Below, one piece after another: positions 1 through 7,133 of a stretch of 8,768 nucleotides of DNA (position 1 is its first letter; the number at the start of each line of letters is the position of its first letter). This DNA comes from Xanthobacteraceae bacterium (lineage in GTDB: Bacteria > Pseudomonadota > Alphaproteobacteria > Rhizobiales > Xanthobacteraceae). A program made the translations under genes and the position numbers. The stretch covers positions 1 to 8,768 of the forward strand of contig JASHRR010000930.1 of NCBI GenBank assembly GCA_030037185.1. Direction: 5' to 3'. The notes under the pieces were generated by a model. It was given only the letters and a program-made list of their open reading frames with translations. It was not told where the DNA came from and did no database searches.

Positions 1-1
1 C

Positions 2-325
2 GGCGGCTCGAATCTCGGACCCACCAGCAAGGTGCTGATCGAGCGCCTCGGCGGCGACATTGAAAAATTGAAGCAGGAAAATCCTTCAGCGCAAGTCCCG
101 GCCGATCTCGTGACCACCTCCGGCAGCGGGCTTGATCCAAATATCTCGCCGGAAGCGGCCCTGTTTCAGGTGCCTCGGGTTGCAAAAGCCCGCAACCTGC
201 CTGAAAATCGCCTGCGACAGCTTGTCGCCGAAAACACCAGCAACCGCTTTGTCGGTCTGTTCGGCGAGCCGCGCGTCAACGTGCTCGAACTCAACCGGGC
301 CGTCGACCGCACGGCCGCCCGGTAG
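2..325 (+). CDS. kdpC: KdpC, potassium-transporting ATPase subunit C (3' part only)
   Basis: KdpC is the small single-span subunit of the high-affinity K+ pump KdpFABC. It sits against KdpA/KdpB in the inner membrane with its bulk in the periplasm and is needed for ATP-driven K+ uptake. Only the last 107 codons are here; the frame is open to the left edge, so the N-terminal membrane helix and the start are missing. The visible part begins GGSNLGPTSK, a family-typical stretch, and continues with SGSGLDPNISPEAA, QVPRVAKARNLP and a C-terminal EPRVNVLELNRAVD, the conserved C-terminal signature of KdpC. A GTG at position 32 is internal and is not the start. The stop TAG is at 323-325. kdpF, kdpA and kdpB are expected immediately left of the window. 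The identification is secure; nothing looks broken in the visible part. Confidence 0.95.
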   Translation, partial: GGSNLGPTSKVLIERLGGDIEKLKQENPSAQVPADLVTTSGSGLDPNISPEAALFQVPRVAKARNLPENRLRQLVAENTSNRFVGLFGEPRVNVLELNRAVDRTAAR

Positions 326-372
326 GAGCATGTGTCGCCCCTCTTGTCTGGAGGCGTCGGCGGGCTTATCCC

Positions 373-456
373 GGCATCGACGTCCTGGCGGCTGCCCCGC
401 CCGGCCTGAGACGTGGATGCCCGCGACATCCCCGCAGCAAATCCGGTGACGGGATG
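373..456. repeat. Intergenic hairpin repeat remnant between kdpC and kdpD
   Basis: The 237-bp gap between kdpC and kdpD holds two adjacent inverted repeats. The first pairs GGCATCGACGTC (373-384) with GACGTGGATGCC (410-421), 11 of 12 positions complementary, around a 25-nt loop. The second pairs CATCCC (427-432) with GGGATG (451-456). The wording (GACGTGGATGCCCG...GACAT...GATGACGA) resembles the dispersed palindromic repeats of Bradyrhizobium-like genomes, here with substitutions and a disrupted core. The structure is seen directly; the family assignment is from memory and needs a genome-wide search. No T-run follows either stem, so neither is a classical intrinsic terminator, although a hairpin at this position could still attenuate or stabilise the kdp transcript. 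Confidence 0.5.
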
Positions 457-562
457 ATGACGAGAAGAAATCGATCTGGATGCCCCAAGCTCGACGATGA
501 CGGCGGTCGAAAACGTACTATGTTAGTGTAATCTTCGCGACTTCTGCCAAGAGTTGATGCGG

Positions 563-3286
563 ATGGCGAATCAGCGACGCAAATCTGAACAGCGACCGTC
601 GCCGGAGGCCCTGCTTGAAGCTGCCCGTCGCGAGGAGGGGCGCGTCGGCAAGCTGAGGATATTTGTCGGCGCTGCACCAGGGGTCGGCAAGACCTACGAG
701 ATGCTGCAGAGCGCCCGCGCGCGCGCAAAGGACGGCTATGACGTCGTTGTCGGCGTCGTAGAGACCCATGGCCGCAAAGAAACGGAGGCGCTGCTGGAGG
801 GCTTGGAAGTCATTCCCCGCCAGCGCATCGAGTATCGAGGCCAGCTGCTCGACGAGATGAACCTCGATGCCATCATCGCCCGGCGTCCACAGATTGTTCT
901 GGTCGATGAGCTTGCACACACCAACGCACCTGGCAGCCGCCACCCGAAGCGTTATCTGGACGTTGAAGAGCTGTTGAGCCACGGGATCGATGTCTATTCC
1001 ACCGTGAATATTCAACACATCGAAAGCCTGAATGACGTTGTTGCCCAGATCACCCATGTCCGCGTTCGTGAGACCGTACCCGATTCGGTCTTCGACCGTG
1101 CCGATGCGGTCGAACTCATCGATCTCACGCCCGACGATCTCATCCAGCGCCTCAAAGAAGGGAAGGTCTATGTTCCCCGACAAGCCGAGCGCGCGCTGCA
1201 GCACTTTTTCTCTCCGGCCAATCTGACGGCGCTGCGCGAGCTTGCCCTTCGCCGCACCGCGGACCGGGTTGATGAGCAATTGCTCACGCAAATGCAGGCC
1301 GGAGCCATTCCGGGACCCTGGGCTGCTGGTGAGCGCATCCTTGTCTGCATCAGCGAGGACCCACGCGCCGCGGGCTTGGTGCGGTACGCCAAAAGGCTGG
1401 CAGACCGGTTGCACGGCCCGTGGACGTCGCTTTACGTCGAGGGCCGGCGCAGCTTGCAATACACCGAGGAGGAACGCGATCGCATCGCCGATACGCTCCG
1501 CCTTGCCGAAACGCTGGGCGGAGAGGCCGTCACCATTCCCAGCGCCGAGCGCAGAATCGCCGACGATGTGATCGGCTACGCGGAGTCTCGCAACGTCACT
1601 CATATCATCGTCGGCAAATCGAGCCGTTCGCGATGGTTTGAGATTGTCAATGGCTCCGTCGTGCACGAATTGGTGCGCCGATCCGGCAACATCAGCGTGC
1701 ACGTCATCGCCGGTGACGCGATTGACGGCGAACCGATCCCGAAAAAGACGGTGCGGACCGCCGAGGGCTCCGAAGCCTTCGATCTCGGGCGCTATATCGT
1801 TGCACTGCTGGTTGTTGCAGTCGCCCTCGGCATCAGCGAGGCGATCGAGCCCTGGCTCGGTCTCCAAAATGTCGACCTCGTGTTTCTTGCTGCGGTGGTC
1901 AGCGTAGCGCTTCGTTACGGATTGCTGCCATCGCTGGCGGCCAGCGTTGCGGCATCGCTCTGCTACGATTTCTTCTTCCTGCCGCCGCTCTATACCTTCA
2001 CCATCGCCGACCCGACCAACGTGGTGGCATTCTTTTTCTTCATTGTCATGGCGGCCATCGTGTCCAACGTAGCGGCGCGCGTACGCACGCAGGCGGTTGC
2101 CGCGGTAAGCCGGGCGCGCACCACTGAGTCTCTCTATGCCTTCAGCCGCAAGCTTGCTGGAGCCGGCACGCTGGACGACGTGCTTTGGGCGACAGCTTAT
2201 CAAGCCGCGCTGATGCTCAAGGTTCGCGTCGTTCTGCTGCTGCCGGAAAATGATGGGATTGCCGTCAAGGCCGGCTACCCTCCGGAGGATACCCTCGATG
2301 AGGCCGATCTGGCTGCCGCCAGATGGGCGTGGCAAAGCAACCGCTCCGCCGGGCGGGGGTCGGAGACGCTGCCGGGGGCAAAGCGCCTTTTCCTGCCTAT
2401 GCATACTGGCCGTGGGGCTGTCGGCGTCGTGGGCCTGGATAGCGACAAGTCCGGCCCGCTATTGACCCCGGATGGCCGGCGCCTCCTCGACGCATTGATG
2501 GACCAGGCCGCGCTCGCCATCGAACGCGTTCGTCTGGTCGAGGATCTCGACCGGGCGAGGCGAACCGCCGAAACGGACCGTCTGCGCTCGGCGTTGCTGA
2601 CGTCGATCTCGCATGATCTCAAGACGCCGCTTGCTGGAATCCTGGGGTCGGCGAGCACCTTGCGCGGCCTCGCAGGTGCATTGGACGGACCTGCCAAGGC
2701 CGATCTCATTAGTACGATTATCGACGAAGCCGAGCGGCTCAATCGGTTCATCGCCAACCTGCTTGACATGACCAAGCTGGAGTCGGGAGCCATCGTGCCG
2801 AATTCTGCCCGCCATGACCTCGGCGAGCTCGTCGGCAGCGCGCTTGAACGCACGAGCAAAATCCTCGCTCACCATCGGGTCGAGGTCGACCTCGTCAAAG
2901 ATTTACCGATGGTGGAAATCGATCCCGTCCTGTTCGAGCAGGTGCTGTTCAATCTCCTCGACAACGCCGCCAAATACGCTCCGGTGGGAACCACTGTGCG
3001 CATCCAGAGTTGGCGGGACAGGGACTCCATCGGCTTGCAGGTGCTGGACGAAGGCGAAGGCATTCTACCGGGCGACCTGGAGCAAATCTTCGACAAGTTC
3101 TATCGGGCCCGCAAGGTCGACCAGGTTCGGGCGGGCACCGGGTTAGGTCTCGCGATCTCACGGGGCTTCATTGAAGCCATGCACGGAACCATCTCGGCAG
3201 CGAACCGCACCGACCGCACAGGCGCGGTGTTTACGATCAGGCTTCCGGTTCCCACGCACGCTAAGCGACTGGACACGGCCGCATGA
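563..3286 (+). CDS. kdpD: KdpD, K+/osmotic-stress sensor histidine kinase
   Basis: KdpD is the inner-membrane kinase that phosphorylates KdpE when K+ is limiting or osmolarity is high. The 907-residue protein has the full family order. The N-terminal KdpD domain has Walker A GAAPGVGKT (36-44) and a Walker B-like IVLVDELAHTN near 111-121. A universal-stress-protein-like domain spans about 257-383. Four membrane helices lie at about 409-505, followed by an Arg-rich segment (RVRTQ...SRAR). A GAF-like region spans about 525-657. The kinase core has the phospho-acceptor His684 in SISHDLKTPL, the N-box NLLDNAAKYAP, G1 DEGEGI, F-box IFDKFYR and G2 GTGLGLAI. TTG 554, ATG 557 and ATG 563 are all possible starts; an in-frame TAG at 524 rules out anything earlier. 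ATG 563 is preferred because the weak Shine-Dalgarno AAGAG (549-553) stands 9 nt from it but only 3 nt from ATG 557. All catalytic motifs are intact. The stop overlaps the kdpE start (ATGA), implying coupled translation. Confidence 0.96.
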   Translation: MANQRRKSEQRPSPEALLEAARREEGRVGKLRIFVGAAPGVGKTYEMLQSARARAKDGYDVVVGVVETHGRKETEALLEGLEVIPRQRIEYRGQLLDEMNLDAIIARRPQIVLVDELAHTNAPGSRHPKRYLDVEELLSHGIDVYSTVNIQHIESLNDVVAQITHVRVRETVPDSVFDRADAVELIDLTPDDLIQRLKEGKVYVPRQAERALQHFFSPANLTALRELALRRTADRVDEQLLTQMQAGAIPGPWAAGERILVCISEDPRAAGLVRYAKRLADRLHGPWTSLYVEGRRSLQYTEEERDRIADTLRLAETLGGEAVTIPSAERRIADDVIGYAESRNVTHIIVGKSSRSRWFEIVNGSVVHELVRRSGNISVHVIAGDAIDGEPIPKKTVRTAEGSEAFDLGRYIVALLVVAVALGISEAIEPWLGLQNVDLVFLAAVVSVALRYGLLPSLAASVAASLCYDFFFLPPLYTFTIADPTNVVAFFFFIVMAAIVSNVAARVRTQAVAAVSRARTTESLYAFSRKLAGAGTLDDVLWATAYQAALMLKVRVVLLLPENDGIAVKAGYPPEDTLDEADLAAARWAWQSNRSAGRGSETLPGAKRLFLPMHTGRGAVGVVGLDSDKSGPLLTPDGRRLLDALMDQAALAIERVRLVEDLDRARRTAETDRLRSALLTSISHDLKTPLAGILGSASTLRGLAGALDGPAKADLISTIIDEAERLNRFIANLLDMTKLESGAIVPNSARHDLGELVGSALERTSKILAHHRVEVDLVKDLPMVEIDPVLFEQVLFNLLDNAAKYAPVGTTVRIQSWRDRDSIGLQVLDEGEGILPGDLEQIFDKFYRARKVDQVRAGTGLGLAISRGFIEAMHGTISAANRTDRTGAVFTIRLPVPTHAKRLDTAA

Positions 3287-3969
3287 GTGCCGCTGCGAAG
3301 GTACTTGTGGTCGATGACGAGCGCCCCATCCGCAAGCTCCTTCGCACCGGGCTCGCCACCCAGGGCTATGAAATCCTGGAAGCCGCCGACGGCAAGACCT
3401 CTCTGGAGCTGCTGGCGCAGAAGCCCGACCTGGTCATCCTCGATCTCGGATTGCCGGACATCCAGGGCCTCGATCTGTTGAGAACGATCCGCGCGCGCAA
3501 CGAAAGCGTACCGATCGTCGTTCTGTCGAGCCGCGGCGACGAGGCCGGCAAAGTCGACGCGCTCGACCTCGGAGCGGACGACTATATCACCAAGCCTTTC
3601 GGCATGGACGAACTGCTTGCCCGGTTGCGCGCCGCGCTTCGCCACCAGCTCCACGTTCAAGGAGAACGTCCGGTATTTCGTGTCGGCGATCTGTCGGTCG
3701 ATCTTGTGCGGCGCATCGTCAAGGTTGGCGACCGCGAGGTGAAGCTGTCGCCCAAGGAATACGAGCTCCTGCGGGTGCTCGTTCAACATGCCGGCAAGGT
3801 GCTGACGAACCGATTCCTGCTTGGGGAACTGTGGAGCGACCTCACGGACCCGCAATATCTTCGTGTATACGTGCGACAAGTCAGGCAGAAGATCGAGGCG
3901 AATCCCGAACGTCCGTACTATATCCTGACGGAAACAGGGATCGGATACCGTTTGCGGGCGGCAGACTAG
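3283..3969 (+). CDS. kdpE: KdpE, OmpR/PhoB-type response regulator of the kdp operon
   Basis: KdpE is the cytoplasmic DNA-binding partner of KdpD; its phosphorylated form activates kdpFABC. The 228-residue product has a receiver domain at about 5-120, with acidic residues Asp11/Asp12, phospho-acceptor Asp54 in VILDLGLPD, Ser82 or Ser83 in the VVLSSR strand and Lys104 in YITKPF. An OmpR-type winged helix at about 130-226 includes LSPKEYELLRVLVQHAGKV, the recognition-helix region around QYLRVYVRQVRQKIE and the closing ETGIGYRL wing. Length and residues are all normal for the family. The ATG overlaps the kdpD stop by 4 bp. The Shine-Dalgarno is poor (only a GGA about 10 nt upstream), so expression probably depends on ribosomes coming off kdpD. 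The KdpE target site would lie upstream of kdpFABC, outside the window; I see no convincing operator here. Confidence 0.96.
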   Translation: MSAAAKVLVVDDERPIRKLLRTGLATQGYEILEAADGKTSLELLAQKPDLVILDLGLPDIQGLDLLRTIRARNESVPIVVLSSRGDEAGKVDALDLGADDYITKPFGMDELLARLRAALRHQLHVQGERPVFRVGDLSVDLVRRIVKVGDREVKLSPKEYELLRVLVQHAGKVLTNRFLLGELWSDLTDPQYLRVYVRQVRQKIEANPERPYYILTETGIGYRLRAAD

Positions 3970-4127
3970 GCAATGATTCTCGGTTCACCCATGCGAATTG
4001 CGCCGAGTCGCGGCACTGTGGACGGCGGACTTACGGCGGATTTCGATGGCCCACGATCGACACCGGCCCCGTCGCCAGGCCTGTCCCGGCGATCCCGAAC
4101 AGGAAGCACCGAGCAACAAGGAGCGGG

Positions 4128-4150
4128 GTGGCCGGCACAAGCCCGGCCAC
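4128..4150. repeat. Palindromic intergenic repeat between kdpE and ptsN
   Basis: GTGGCCGG (4128-4135) and CCGGCCAC (4143-4150) are perfect 8-bp complements around a 7-nt loop. Together with the following GACAGAG this matches a palindrome repeated widely in Bradyrhizobium-type genomes. Read as protein it gives the GVAGTSPATT string found in many spurious ORFs of those genomes. The hairpin is seen; the repeat family is inferred. It lies 159 bp after kdpE and 53 bp before ptsN. No T-tract follows, so termination between the genes is not shown. I found no clear promoter in the remaining kdpE-ptsN gap (3970-4202). Confidence 0.6.
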
Positions 4151-4202
4151 GACAGAGCGGCCAAGTGCTTCAATTGATGGGACTCCGGTCTAGGCATTCG
4201 CC

Positions 4203-4679
4203 ATGGAAATCAAAGAGTTTCTTTTGCCAACCGATACTTTGGTCAAGGCGCGCGGGACCGATAAGACACGCCTGCTGCAAGAATTGGCAGCCCGGGCCGC
4301 CGCGACCCTCAACCTGGATGCCAAACATATTTGTACCGCGCTGCTCAAGCGCGAAGAGCTCGGCACCACCGGGACGGGCGGCGGCATCGCTATTCCGCAC
4401 GCTCGGATATCGGATCTGAAGAAGCCATTCGGCACGCTGGTTCGCCTCAAGCACGCCATCGACTTCGACGCGATTGATGGCATGCCCGTGGACATCGTCT
4501 TCCTGCTTCTGCTTCCGGCACAATCCGGCGATCCGCTCAATGCGCTCGCAAGCGTCGCACGAAGGCTGAGAAATCCGGAATCGGTTCAGCGACTCCGCGG
4601 TGCGGCCAATGACGAAGAGTTGTATAGGGCGATACAGTTGGGGCCGGAAATAGGCGCGGCCGAAAACAAAAATCCGTAG
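4203..4679 (+). CDS. ptsN: PtsN-like PTS IIA(Ntr) regulatory phosphocarrier
   Basis: This 158-residue protein is a fructose/mannitol-family EIIA domain of the nitrogen-PTS type. Such proteins take phosphate from Npr (PtsO) on one histidine and act by protein contacts rather than sugar transport. The active site is clear: REELGTTGTGGGIAIPHARI, with phospho-acceptor His66. MEIKEFLLPTDTLVK at the start and the length (family about 150-160) fit PtsN. Two departures are visible. The usual GNG before the active site is GGG. The second conserved family histidine (His120 of E. coli PtsN, in an HLxxL-like context) aligns with Pro111 in GDPLNALASVARRL. The ATG at 4203 has TAGG (4191-4194) 8 nt upstream. 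It lies on the same strand as kdpDE, 233 bp downstream, without rpoN or hpf beside it. In E. coli, unphosphorylated PtsN binds and stimulates KdpD, so a role in K+ signalling is likely. It could be a second, kdp-dedicated ptsN copy rather than the main one. Confidence 0.87.
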   Translation: MEIKEFLLPTDTLVKARGTDKTRLLQELAARAAATLNLDAKHICTALLKREELGTTGTGGGIAIPHARISDLKKPFGTLVRLKHAIDFDAIDGMPVDIVFLLLLPAQSGDPLNALASVARRLRNPESVQRLRGAANDEELYRAIQLGPEIGAAENKNP

Positions 4680-4765
4680 CGAAGTCTGAGCTGTCGGGTC
4701 GGGGTTTCAGGGCACGCACGCCAGGACGAGGGGAGGACAAATCGGCGGCCGTAACCTTCGCCTGC
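4680..4765. other. Convergent gap between ptsN and nadE
   Basis: These 86 bp separate the tail-to-tail genes ptsN (+) and nadE (-). I looked for a bidirectional terminator and found no stem of six or more pairs followed by a T-run on either strand. Termination here may be factor-dependent or run into the opposing gene. Confidence 0.5.
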
Positions 4766-6499
4766 CTAAAAATCCACTGCCGCGCCCCCCCTTGCGCCAT
4801 GCACCGTCGATGCAGCGGGAGGCGGCAATGCGGCCCCGGAATCGCGGAAGCGATTGACGATCGGATAACGGCGGTCGCGGCCGAAATTTTTCAAGGTCAC
4901 TTTCACGCCTGGCGCGGCCTGCCGGCGCTTGTACTCCGCAAGGTAGAGCATGCGCTCGATGCGGATCACCATGTCGCGATCAAAGCCGGCGTCGACGATT
5001 GTCGAGATCGCCTCCTCGCGCTCCACCAGCCGGCCCAGCACGGCGTCAAGCAGGTCATAGGGCGGCAGCGAATCCTGATCCGTCTGATTCTCTCGCAATT
5101 CCGCGCTCGGCGCACGAATGAGAACGCTTTCTGGAATGACGCGCCCTGCCGGTCCGCGTGCGCCATGGGGCTGCCATGCATTGCGCAGGCGGGCGAGGCG
5201 ATAGACCTCGGTCTTGTAAAGGTCCTTGATGGGGTTGAAGCCGCCGTTCATGTCGCCATAGAGCGTGGCGTAGCCGACCGACATTTCCGACTTGTTTCCG
5301 GTCGTCACCACCATCAGGCCGAACTTGTTGGAGATCGCCATCAAGATAGTGCCGCGCGCCCGTGCCTGGAGATTTTCCTCGGTGACGCCGCGCGGCAGGC
5401 CAGCCGTAAGCGGCGCCAAAGCCTTCTCTAATCCCTCGACTGCGGGCGCAATCGGCACGGTGTCGTAGGGAATGCCGAGCGCTTTGGCGACGGCAGCGGC
5501 ATCAGCGAGCGATTCCGGCGACGTGAAGCGATAAGGCATCATCACGCAACGGACGCGATCGGCGCCCAGGGCGTCGACCGCCATTGTGGCGCACAGCGCC
5601 GAATCGACGCCCCCCGACAGTCCGATCACGACGCCGGAAAACCGGTTCTTGTCCACGTAGTCGCGCAACCCCAGCACGCAGGCGGCATAGTCGGCCTCAT
5701 CGCCGGTCTCGATCGGCGCAATCGATCCGGCTTCTGCCCGCCAGCCTGCTGCGGTGCGGACGAACCGGACGGTGGCGACCTCCTCGCGGAACGCCGGCAG
5801 CTGCGCCGCAAAGCCAAGGTCAGGGTTGAGCACGAAGGAGGCGCCCTCGAAGACAAGCTCGTCCTGGCCGCCGACCTGGTTGGTGTAGACGAGCGGCAGT
5901 CCTGCGTCCTTGACGCGGGCGACCGCGGCGTTAAGCCGTTCGTCGGCTACACCGCGCCGATAAGGCGAGCCGTTCGGCACCAGCAGGATCTCGCCGCCGG
6001 TCTCGCTGATACATTCGACCGGCTCGGGCCCCCAGATGTCCTCACAGATCGGCACCCCGATGCGCACGCCACGAATATTTAGCGGGCCCGACAACCGGCC
6101 GGGCGCAAACACCCGCTTCTCGTCGAACACGCCGTAGTTCGGCAGATCGACCTTGAATCGCAGACCGGCGACACGGCCGCCATCGAGCAGCGCCGCCGCG
6201 TTGTAGAGCCTACCGTCCTCGACCCACGGCGTACCGATAATCAAGGCGGGCCCTCCGTCGGCGGTGTCGTGCGCCAGCATCTCCACGGCGGCACGGCTGG
6301 TGGCCTGGAGGGCCGGCTTCAGCACCAGGTCCTCAGGCGGGTATCCGCAGATAAACAGCTCGGGCAGCACAACGAGGTCGGCGCCGGCTGCGGCCGCTTT
6401 GGCCCGGACGTCCCGCGCCTTCTCGGCATTGCCGGCGACGTCGCCCACGATCGGATTGAGCTGAGCGATGGTGATGGCAAGCCGGCCAGGCGCGCTCAT
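4766..6499 (-). CDS. nadE: NadE, glutamine-dependent NAD+ synthetase
   Basis: NadE catalyses the last step of NAD+ synthesis: ATP-dependent amidation of nicotinate adenine dinucleotide, with ammonia released from glutamine by its own nitrilase-like domain. The 577-residue cytoplasmic protein has both parts. The N-terminal amidase (about 6-260) carries the Glu47 (LPELF), Lys116 (RFKVDLPNYGVFDE) and Cys152 (PICEDIWGP) triad. The C-terminal synthetase (about 270-550) has the ATP P-loop SGGVDS (295-300), TTGNKSEMSVGYATLYGDM and SAELRENQTDQDSLPPY. The last 20 or so residues are an Ala/Pro/Gly-rich tail of no known function. The ATG at 6499 is chosen because GGAGA (6511-6507) precedes it by 7 nt and the protein then starts just before the first beta-strand LAITIAQLNP. 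An in-frame ATG at 6553 would add 18 residues with no family resemblance. It appears to be a single-gene unit with about 630 bp of non-coding DNA upstream. Confidence 0.96.
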   Translation of the reverse strand: MSAPGRLAITIAQLNPIVGDVAGNAEKARDVRAKAAAAGADLVVLPELFICGYPPEDLVLKPALQATSRAAVEMLAHDTADGGPALIIGTPWVEDGRLYNAAALLDGGRVAGLRFKVDLPNYGVFDEKRVFAPGRLSGPLNIRGVRIGVPICEDIWGPEPVECISETGGEILLVPNGSPYRRGVADERLNAAVARVKDAGLPLVYTNQVGGQDELVFEGASFVLNPDLGFAAQLPAFREEVATVRFVRTAAGWRAEAGSIAPIETGDEADYAACVLGLRDYVDKNRFSGVVIGLSGGVDSALCATMAVDALGADRVRCVMMPYRFTSPESLADAAAVAKALGIPYDTVPIAPAVEGLEKALAPLTAGLPRGVTEENLQARARGTILMAISNKFGLMVVTTGNKSEMSVGYATLYGDMNGGFNPIKDLYKTEVYRLARLRNAWQPHGARGPAGRVIPESVLIRAPSAELRENQTDQDSLPPYDLLDAVLGRLVEREEAISTIVDAGFDRDMVIRIERMLYLAEYKRRQAAPGVKVTLKNFGRDRRYPIVNRFRDSGAALPPPAASTVHGARGGAAVDF

Positions 6500-6926
6500 C
6501 TTGTTTTCTCCGTGCCGGAAACCTCGTCGTTCAGGGCGAAGAGGCACGGCCATTGCCTGCCGAGCACTCTGTTGCTATGCGAGCCCCACCATTGGGGTGA
6601 AGCACGACCTTTGGGACCAACCGAGCAGGCAGCCTGACCACCGTAAGATCGTCCATCCCCTGCAACATTCGGGAACCCCCGCCGGCCACAAGGCCATCGA
6701 GCGACGTACCGACGATGAGGCGATGACGTTTTCCCGCAGCCGTGGCCCACGAGGGGAGACCGAGAGGTATCGCGTATTGCGGAGCAAGGCATGGGACTAG
6801 CCTCCCGTGTCGGGGCGCAACGTCGTCCTCTGGTTGTGGAAATCCCCGGCCTTCGGGGCGACGCAAGACGTTAACTAGCGCCCGCCCGCCACGGCGGCAA
6901 TCCCGGGCCACCTCTGCCAGCTTGCG

Positions 6927-6932
6927 AGGAGG
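6927..6932 (+). promoter_or_regulatory. Strong Shine-Dalgarno before the small ORF at 6939
   Basis: AGGAGG, fully complementary to the 16S anti-Shine-Dalgarno core, ends 6 nt before an ATG at 6939. The stretch 6926-6938 is purine-only, so a chance G-run in GC-rich DNA remains possible. Confidence 0.35.
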
Positions 6933-6938
6933 GAGGGG

Positions 6939-7109
6939 ATGCGCGCTCGCCCAAATTTCCGGGGGGCGCTCGAGCAGTCTGACGCTCTCAAATCAGAGCT
7001 TGTGGAGGTGGCCGCCGACATTCTCCCACAAGGCGGAGAGTGTGGTCGGTGGATGCACCGGCGTAATCGGCGCCCGCGGGCTACAAGCTCCCGTTACGCG
7101 CGAGCGTGA
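6939..7109 (+). CDS. Possible small protein, 56 residues, unknown function
   Basis: The ATG at 6939 opens a 56-codon frame ending at TGA 7107-7109. The product begins MRARPNFRGALEQSDALK, has an acidic, potentially helical middle (SELVEVAADIL, about 19-29), a single Cys35, and a very basic Arg-rich C-terminus (WMHRRNRRPR, about 38-47). I recognise no family. For it: a perfect AGGAGG six bases upstream and a charge pattern more ordered than the neighbouring chance frames. Against it: third-position G/C looks lower than in the flanking genes, it is short, and no promoter is evident. It is antisense to the likely aroG 3' untranslated region, ending 24 bp before the aroG stop. It could be a remnant of a longer gene, a genuine small protein, or chance. 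Confidence 0.25.
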   Translation: MRARPNFRGALEQSDALKSELVEVAADILPQGGECGRWMHRRNRRPRATSSRYARA

Positions 7110-7133
7110 AGCTGCGGGACCGCGGCCTCGCAA

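Larger units (their letters stand above)
6500..7133. other. 634-bp gap between nadE and aroG with no recognised gene
   Basis: Both flanking genes are on the - strand, so this is the nadE upstream region and the aroG downstream region. Several open frames of 60-130 codons exist on both strands, but none resembles a known protein, and they are rich in Arg, Ser, Pro and Gly, as expected of chance frames in GC-rich DNA. Short hairpins occur: CCCCG/CGGGG (6844-6848/6854-6858, loop GCCTT) and CGGTG/CACCG (7047-7051/7056-7060, loop GATG). Neither has a T-run, so neither is called a terminator for aroG. I see no good -35/-10 pair for nadE on the - strand. No tRNA cloverleaf was recognised. The one item with a gene-like signal is the small ORF at 6939, listed separately. 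Confidence 0.6.

Noticed and set aside
330..449. 39-codon ORF right after kdpC, with AGGAG before the ATG
   Set aside because: The Shine-Dalgarno is only one base from the ATG, too close to work, and the frame runs through the hairpin repeat remnant.
496..532. Separate kdpDE promoter (TATGTT or TGTAAT as -10)
   Set aside because: No acceptable -35 hexamer lies 16-18 bp upstream of either, so I do not call it.
518..2404. 628-codon open frame antisense to kdpD
   Set aside because: It mirrors the third-position GC bias of kdpD, has no recognisable domain, and the opposite strand encodes an intact KdpD.
3100..3879. 259-codon open frame antisense to kdpD/kdpE
   Set aside because: It lies wholly over intact coding sequence on the other strand, and its composition is that of a shadow frame.
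4080..4103. CCTGT...ACAGG stem after kdpE as a terminator
   Set aside because: Only five pairs with a 14-nt loop and no T-run.
3973..4419. 148-codon ORF starting just after kdpE
   Set aside because: It reads through the palindromic repeat and into ptsN in the wrong frame; there is no family resemblance.
4799..5431. 210-codon + strand open frame over the nadE 3' half
   Set aside because: It is a shadow of the NadE synthetase domain; every conserved NadE motif reads on the - strand.
6500..6553. 18-residue N-terminal extension of NadE from an ATG at 6553
   Set aside because: The ATG at 6499 has GGAGA at 7 nt and the family N-terminus begins there; the extension is Arg-rich and unlike NadE.
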